Assembly (NCBI GenBank): GCA_029983705.1
Contig: JASBYZ010000002.1
Span: forward strand, 1-44,564
Direction: 5' to 3'
Length of the DNA stretch: 44,564 nt
Origin: Coriobacteriales bacterium
GTDB lineage: Bacteria; Actinomycetota; Coriobacteriia; Coriobacteriales; JAEZZM01
Below are positions 40,487 to 44,564 of the stretch, in pieces. Under the pieces are notes generated by a model. It was not told the origin of the DNA. It worked only from the letters and a program-made list of their open reading frames with translations, and made no database searches. Within the stretch, counting starts at the first letter, position 1. Every line of letters starts with the position of its first letter. Made by a program: the position numbers and the translations under genes.

Positions 40487-40936
40487 ATGCAACTTAAAGA
40501 TTTAAAGCCAGCTGATGGTTCTACTAAAGGCCGTAAAAGAGTAGGCCGTGGACACGGATCAGGTTGGGGAAAGACCGCTGGCCGTGGTATGAATGGTCAG
40601 CTCTCACGTTCTGGTGGTGGAAAGGGATCAGGATTTGAAGGAGGACAGACCGTATTATCAATGCGTCTTCCAAAGCTTCCTGGTTTTAAAAACCACTCAA
40701 GAGTAGAATATGCTCCTGTAAACCTAGATAGACTTAACACCCTCTTTAACGATGGCGACACTGTAGATGCAGAGAGCCTCGTAGAAAAAGGCGTAATCAA
40801 GTCTACTAAGACTCTTGTTAAGGTTTTAGGTAACGGCGAGCTTGAGAAAAAACTTACCGTTAAAGTAGATAAAGTTTCAGCTTCTGCTAAAGAAAAGATT
40901 GAAGCTGCAGGAGGGACGGTTGAAGCCGCGTGCTAA
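40487..40936 (+). CDS. rplO: 50S ribosomal protein L15
   Basis: A 149-residue assembly protein. It starts MQLKDLKPADGSTKGRKRVGRG; GGGKGSGFEGGQTVLSMRLPKLPGF is conserved. TAAGGAGTCATC precedes the ATG. The end overlaps secY by 7 bases. Confidence 0.97.
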   Translation: MQLKDLKPADGSTKGRKRVGRGHGSGWGKTAGRGMNGQLSRSGGGKGSGFEGGQTVLSMRLPKLPGFKNHSRVEYAPVNLDRLNTLFNDGDTVDAESLVEKGVIKSTKTLVKVLGNGELEKKLTVKVDKVSASAKEKIEAAGGTVEAAC

Positions 40937-42219
40937 GTGCATTTGTTAATGCGTTTAAAGTACCGGAGCTTCGCAAGAAAATGCTCTTTACTTTAGGCAT
41001 CATTATCCTTTACAGGATTGGTGCCTATTTGCCTGTTCCAGGAGTTCCATTCCAGGGACTTGCAGAGCAGTTCCAAAATGCTTCTAGTGGAATGGCTAAT
41101 ACAATGGCGCTCCTCAACCTGTTTTCAGGTGGAGCGCTTTCTCAATTATCCATCTTTTCACTAGGAATTATGCCTTACATCACTTCATCCATTATTATGC
41201 AGATGATGCAAGCCGTAGTTCCTTCACTAGGTGCACTTGCAAAAGAGGGCGAAGCCGGTCAGCGCAAGATTACTCAATACACACGCTATCTAACCTTAGG
41301 TCTGTCATTTATTAATGCAGTAGGTTACCTAGCTCTGTTTAAGGGACCTCAATTTGGTCTTACCTTTGCAAATACCGGAGTGCCTTCACTTCTGCAAGAC
41401 TTTGTGATTGTAGGAAGCCAAGTGGTGGGCTCAATGCTTATCATGTGGATGGGAGAACTTATCACCCAGCGCGGTGTTGGCAATGGTATGTCTCTTATCA
41501 TCTTCTCATCAATCATGGCAAGACTTCCTCAAGCAATCTTTGGTTCTGTAGCATTTGAGGCTAATGGTATTATCATGACCATTATTGTTGTTCTCTTAAT
41601 TCTTGCAGTTATTCCAATCATTGTATTTATTGAGCGTGGTCAAAGAAGAATTCCAATTCAATATGCAAAGCGTGTTGTTGGAAGAAAGGTAATGGGTGGA
41701 TCTTCTACCTACTTACCAATTAAGGTTAATACCGCTGGTGTTATCCCTATCATCTTTGCTTCTGCAATTTTGTACTTCCCAGCACAGATTGCTATTTTCT
41801 TTAGTGACGTTCAGTGGTTACAGAGCGTTTCTAATGCAATATCAGCTGGTGTAGTTAACTGGATTTTATCGGTTATCTTGATCGTATTCTTTGCATACTT
41901 CTATACCTCAATGGTATTTAACCCAGAGGATACTGCAGATAACTTAAAGAAGCAGGGTGGATTTATTCCTGGAATTAGACCAGGTGGACAAACGGTTCAA
42001 TACATTAAAAATGTTATTAACCGTATTACGCTTCCAGGCGCAATCTTTATTGCTTTGGTAGCTGTTGTTCCATCTATATTCTTCTTCTTCACAGGTAACC
42101 CTCTTATTAGAGCCTTCGGTGGTACTTCAATCCTCATTATGGTTGGTGTAGCACTTGATACTATGACCAAGGTTGAGTCACAATTGAAGATGCACGACTA
42201 TGAGGGATTCTTTAAGTAG
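40930..42219 (+). CDS. secY: Protein translocase channel SecY
   Basis: A 429-residue inner-membrane channel with ten hydrophobic helices. LFTLGIIILYRIGAYLPVPG and TQRGVGNGMSLIIFSSI are family signatures, and YFYTSMVFNPEDTADNLKKQGGFIPGIRPG forms the cytoplasmic loop that binds SecA and the ribosome. It starts from GTG within rplO. It exports the several lipoproteins and surface proteins in this window, apart from possible Tat substrates. Confidence 0.97.
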   Translation: MLSAFVNAFKVPELRKKMLFTLGIIILYRIGAYLPVPGVPFQGLAEQFQNASSGMANTMALLNLFSGGALSQLSIFSLGIMPYITSSIIMQMMQAVVPSLGALAKEGEAGQRKITQYTRYLTLGLSFINAVGYLALFKGPQFGLTFANTGVPSLLQDFVIVGSQVVGSMLIMWMGELITQRGVGNGMSLIIFSSIMARLPQAIFGSVAFEANGIIMTIIVVLLILAVIPIIVFIERGQRRIPIQYAKRVVGRKVMGGSSTYLPIKVNTAGVIPIIFASAILYFPAQIAIFFSDVQWLQSVSNAISAGVVNWILSVILIVFFAYFYTSMVFNPEDTADNLKKQGGFIPGIRPGGQTVQYIKNVINRITLPGAIFIALVAVVPSIFFFFTGNPLIRAFGGTSILIMVGVALDTMTKVESQLKMHDYEGFFK

Positions 42220-42236
42220 GATTGCTAGGTGATTAG

Positions 42237-42860
42237 ATGAACATTGTGTTACTAGGAGCTCCTGGTGCAGGTAAGGGAACTCAGGCTAAGAAACTTGTTT
42301 CTGAGTTTGGTGTAGCACATATCTCTACTGGAGATATTTTACGTGCTGCAGTTAAAAACCAAACTGAGCTTGGTAAGCAAGCTCAAAAGTATATGGATGT
42401 AGGAGACTTAGTTCCTGATCAACTCATCATTGACATGATGAAAGAGCGTCTTAAAGAAGACGATGCTCAAAAGGGATTTATCCTTGACGGTTTTCCTCGC
42501 ACCACCGCTCAAGCAGATGCGCTTAAAGAAATGCTTGATGGTTTAGGCAAGACTTTAGAAGCAGCGCTCCAAATTGAAGTTGATTTTGACACCATCATTA
42601 AACGTTTGAGCTCTCGTAGAACCTGCAGAGACTGTGGCCATATTGGTACTGCCTCTGAAGAAAGCTGCACCGTATGCGGCGGCGAAATGTATCAGCGTGA
42701 TGATGATAAACCTGAGACTATTAAAAATAGACTCGACGTATATGCAAAACAAACTGCTCCACTTATTGATTACTACAAAGATAAAAATCTCTTAGTAACA
42801 GTAAATGGAGACCAAGATGTTGAAGACGTCTACAAGGATGTTAAGGAAGCGATAAAGTAA
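42237..42860 (+). CDS. adk: Adenylate kinase with zinc-binding lid
   Basis: A 207-residue enzyme that interconverts 2 ADP with ATP and AMP. The P-loop GAPGAGKGTQ is at 8-17, and DGFPRT follows at 84-89. The lid carries Cys130, Cys133, Cys144 and Cys147, a structural zinc site. Its usual place is after secY. It may take a special load here because C-P lyase action consumes ATP and frees adenine. Confidence 0.96.
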   Translation: MNIVLLGAPGAGKGTQAKKLVSEFGVAHISTGDILRAAVKNQTELGKQAQKYMDVGDLVPDQLIIDMMKERLKEDDAQKGFILDGFPRTTAQADALKEMLDGLGKTLEAALQIEVDFDTIIKRLSSRRTCRDCGHIGTASEESCTVCGGEMYQRDDDKPETIKNRLDVYAKQTAPLIDYYKDKNLLVTVNGDQDVEDVYKDVKEAIK

Positions 42861-43622
42861 TTGATCATCTTAAAAAATCCTGAAGAGATTGAAGAGATGA
42901 AGAAGTGCGGAGAGCTCTCTGCACGTGTGTTGAGAATGGCAGGGGAGATTATTAAGCCAGGTATCTCAACTTTTGACATTGATGAATTTATCGAGCGCAT
43001 CATTCGCATGAATGGCGCGACTCCTTCATTTAAGGGTCTCTACGGATTTCCGGCCTGTGCATGTATCTCAGTAAATGAGGAAGTTGTACACGGAATTCCT
43101 TCAAAGACCAAGATTTTACAAGAAGGAGATATCGTATCTATTGATACGGGTGCTACTGTAGATGGATGGGTAGGAGATAACGCCTGGACATTTGCTGTGG
43201 GAGAAATTGCACCTCGTACCAAAGAGCTTCTTGAAGTGACCGAAGCAAGCATGTGGGCAGGTATTGAGCAGGCTGTTCCTGGAAATCACTTAGGTGATAT
43301 TGGACATGCAGTTCAAAAGGTTGCAGAAGATGCAGGCTTTGGCGTTTTACGTGAGTACACTGGCCACGGAGTTGGCCGCGTTATGCATGAAGATCCTAAC
43401 GTCTTTAACTATGGTAAAAAAGGCCATGGCGTTAAGCTTCAAGCAGGTATGGTTCTTGCAATTGAGCCTATGATTACTCAGGGTTCATACAAGGTAAAGA
43501 CCATGCCAGATCGCTGGACAGTTGTTACTTTAGACAAAAAACCAGCAGCTCACTTTGAGAGAACTATTGCTATTACAAACGATGGCCCAATAGTTCTTAC
43601 AAGCGAAGAGTGGGCTAAATAA
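42861..43622 (+). CDS. map: Methionine aminopeptidase, type I
   Basis: A 253-residue metalloenzyme that removes the initiator methionine. Ligand blocks VSIDTGATVDGWVGDNAWTF, TGHGVGRVMHEDP, MVLAIEPM and HFERTIAI are all visible. The start is TTG directly after the adk stop, with AAGGA 13 bases upstream; TTG seems real because the frame opens IILKNPEEIEEMKK, as in the family. It is the last gene of the ribosomal cluster here. Confidence 0.95.
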   Translation: MIILKNPEEIEEMKKCGELSARVLRMAGEIIKPGISTFDIDEFIERIIRMNGATPSFKGLYGFPACACISVNEEVVHGIPSKTKILQEGDIVSIDTGATVDGWVGDNAWTFAVGEIAPRTKELLEVTEASMWAGIEQAVPGNHLGDIGHAVQKVAEDAGFGVLREYTGHGVGRVMHEDPNVFNYGKKGHGVKLQAGMVLAIEPMITQGSYKVKTMPDRWTVVTLDKKPAAHFERTIAITNDGPIVLTSEEWAK

Positions 43623-43640
43623 GTTAGCACTCATTATCTA

Positions 43641-43707
43641 AGAGGTAGCTTGTGTGATGCGATAAGAAGCTCCGCTTTGAGCTCTTGTTACATCATGGGT
43701 TACCTCT
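43641..43707 (+). promoter_or_regulatory. Long imperfect hairpin between map and the CytX-like gene
   Basis: AGAGGT (43641-43646) faces ACCTCT (43702-43707), GTGATG (43654-43659) faces CATCAT (43691-43696, one G-U), and AGCTC (43668-43672) faces GAGCT (43679-43683). No T-run follows. It may end the ribosomal operon by a factor-dependent route or be a leader of the next gene. Further down, short stems TATAC/GTATA (43759-43775) and GTCTG/CAGAC (43779-43793) precede the transporter. Confidence 0.5.
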
Positions 43708-43811
43708 AATACTATCATCTGATATCTTTTATTTTCTAAGATTATCCCTGTACAAAACTATACTTGAGGAGTATAAAAGTCTGAGGTGCAGACGACTAAA
43801 GGACAGGAGAT

Positions 43812-44564
43812 ATGACAAAAAGCTCTCAGACCTCAGTATTGGATAATAGCCTTATTTGGTTTGGTGCTGCAGTTTCTATTGCAGAAATTCTTACCGGTAC
43901 CTATTTTGCAGAATTAGGTCTAACTCAGGGACTTCTTGCGATTGTAATAGGCCACCTAATTGGCTGTAGCTTTCTCTTTTTATCAGGCTTAATTGGAGCT
44001 CAAACAAAAAAGTCTGCAATGGAAAGCGCTAAGCTTAGTTTTGGAAGCTTAGGTGCTAAGTTTTTTGCAGTACTTAATGTGATTCAGCTTTTGGGCTGGA
44101 CCTCTATCATGATTTTTCAGGGCTCTCTTGCAGCTAACAAACTTATTAGTATTGGTATGCCACTGTGGTGTCTTGCAATTGGAGTGCTCATACTTATCTG
44201 GGTATTTATAGGTGTTAAGCGCCTTGGGCTTCTTAACAAGTTTGCTATGAGTGCCCTTCTTGTGCTCTGTATTTTCTTAGGCTTTATAGTTATTGGCTCA
44301 GGTGAAGTGCACCCGGTGCAAAGCACGGGTTTAAGCTTTGGGGCAGCTCTCGAACTCTCTATAGCTATGCCGCTCTCCTGGCTCCCTCTAATTAGTGACT
44401 ACAGTTCTAAGGCAGAAAAACCTTTTGCGGCAACTCTTGCAAGTTGCGCAGTTTACGGTATCACCTCTTGTGCTATGTACATTATTGGAATGTGCTCAGT
44501 TCTCTTTAGTGGATCTCTTGAACTTTCAGAGATTATACTTGCTGCAGGTTTTGGCCTAGGTGGT
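43812..44564 (+). CDS. cytX: CytX-like NCS1 transporter, 5' part only
   Basis: The frame runs from ATG at 43812 to the window edge (251 codons without stop), so the 3' end is missing. It opens with SLIWFGAAVSIAEILTG and LLAIVIGHLIGCSFLFLSGLIGAQT, which match CytX, the putative hydroxymethylpyrimidine transporter of the NCS1 cytosine/purine family; about seven hydrophobic helices are visible. AAAGGA lies 8 bases before ATG. CytX genes are often under a thiamine pyrophosphate riboswitch, but I see no such motif in the 189-base gap. The substrate is inferred from the family only. Confidence 0.8.
   Translation, partial: MTKSSQTSVLDNSLIWFGAAVSIAEILTGTYFAELGLTQGLLAIVIGHLIGCSFLFLSGLIGAQTKKSAMESAKLSFGSLGAKFFAVLNVIQLLGWTSIMIFQGSLAANKLISIGMPLWCLAIGVLILIWVFIGVKRLGLLNKFAMSALLVLCIFLGFIVIGSGEVHPVQSTGLSFGAALELSIAMPLSWLPLISDYSSKAEKPFAATLASCAVYGITSCAMYIIGMCSVLFSGSLELSEIILAAGFGLGG

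Noticed and set aside
43623..43811. TPP riboswitch before cytX
   Set aside because: Neither the CTGAGA nor the ACCTGATCTGG-type core of the aptamer is present.

Overview
The window looks like the chromosome of a low-GC member of the class Coriobacteriia (Actinomycetota), most likely Atopobiaceae (Atopobium, Lancefieldella or Fannyhessea-like). This is an inference. It rests on the mix of A+T-rich DNA with frequent TTG/GTG starts, zinc-ribbon versions of S14, L24 and adenylate kinase, LPxT-type surface proteins, and a C-P lyase operon ending in a PHP-family PhnPP-like gene, an enzyme known to me from Eggerthella lenta. I see no tRNA, rRNA, CRISPR array, transposase or phage gene.

Region 1 (1-3911) encodes two cell-wall-anchored surface proteins. 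The first is the 3' end of a protein cut by the window edge. The second is a secreted metallophosphoesterase with a LamG-like domain. Both end in the unusual sorting motif LPKTSD, and each is followed by an intrinsic terminator.

Region 2 (3912-18555) is devoted to import and probably to phosphorus. An Fbp/Afu-type ABC importer (ATPase, lipoprotein, fused permease) forms its own terminator-bounded unit. It is followed by a 12-gene phosphonate operon, phnDCEE-GHIJKML plus the PHP phosphoesterase. The importer brings in phosphonate, PhnGHI with PhnL and PhnM make ribosyl-alkylphosphonate intermediates, PhnJ cleaves the C-P bond, and the PHP enzyme probably frees ribose 5-phosphate and phosphate. 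The phnD leader can form a 12-pair hairpin that would hide its ribosome binding site.

Region 3 (18552-22130, minus strand) is a zinc uptake operon, zinT-znuA-znuC-znuB, read from one promoter whose -10 box is covered by an operator-like dyad. Upstream lies a tiny 50-residue lipoprotein gene with its own promoter. Diverging from it is a plus-strand pair, an acetamidase/formamidase-family enzyme and an APC amino-acid permease, preceded by a CRP-like dyad. A third large surface protein (25051-27876), with a proline-rich stalk and the motif IPKTSD, closes the accessory half.

Region 4 (27946-43622) is the ribosomal protein superoperon: rpsL-rpsG-fusA-rpsJ, rplC-rplD-rplW, rplB-rpsS-rplV-rpsC-rplP-rpmC-rpsQ-rplN-rplX, rplE-rpsN-rpsH-rplF-rplR-rpsE-rpmD-rplO, secY-adk-map. 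The tuf gene is absent between fusA and rpsJ, and infA-rpmJ-rpsM-rpsK-rpoA are absent after map. Several structured leaders sit inside the cluster. The leaders of rpsL and rplB look like two copies of one element. Ribosomal protein S12 carries arginine at position 88, where most bacteria have the streptomycin-sensitive lysine. The window ends inside a CytX-like NCS1 transporter gene.
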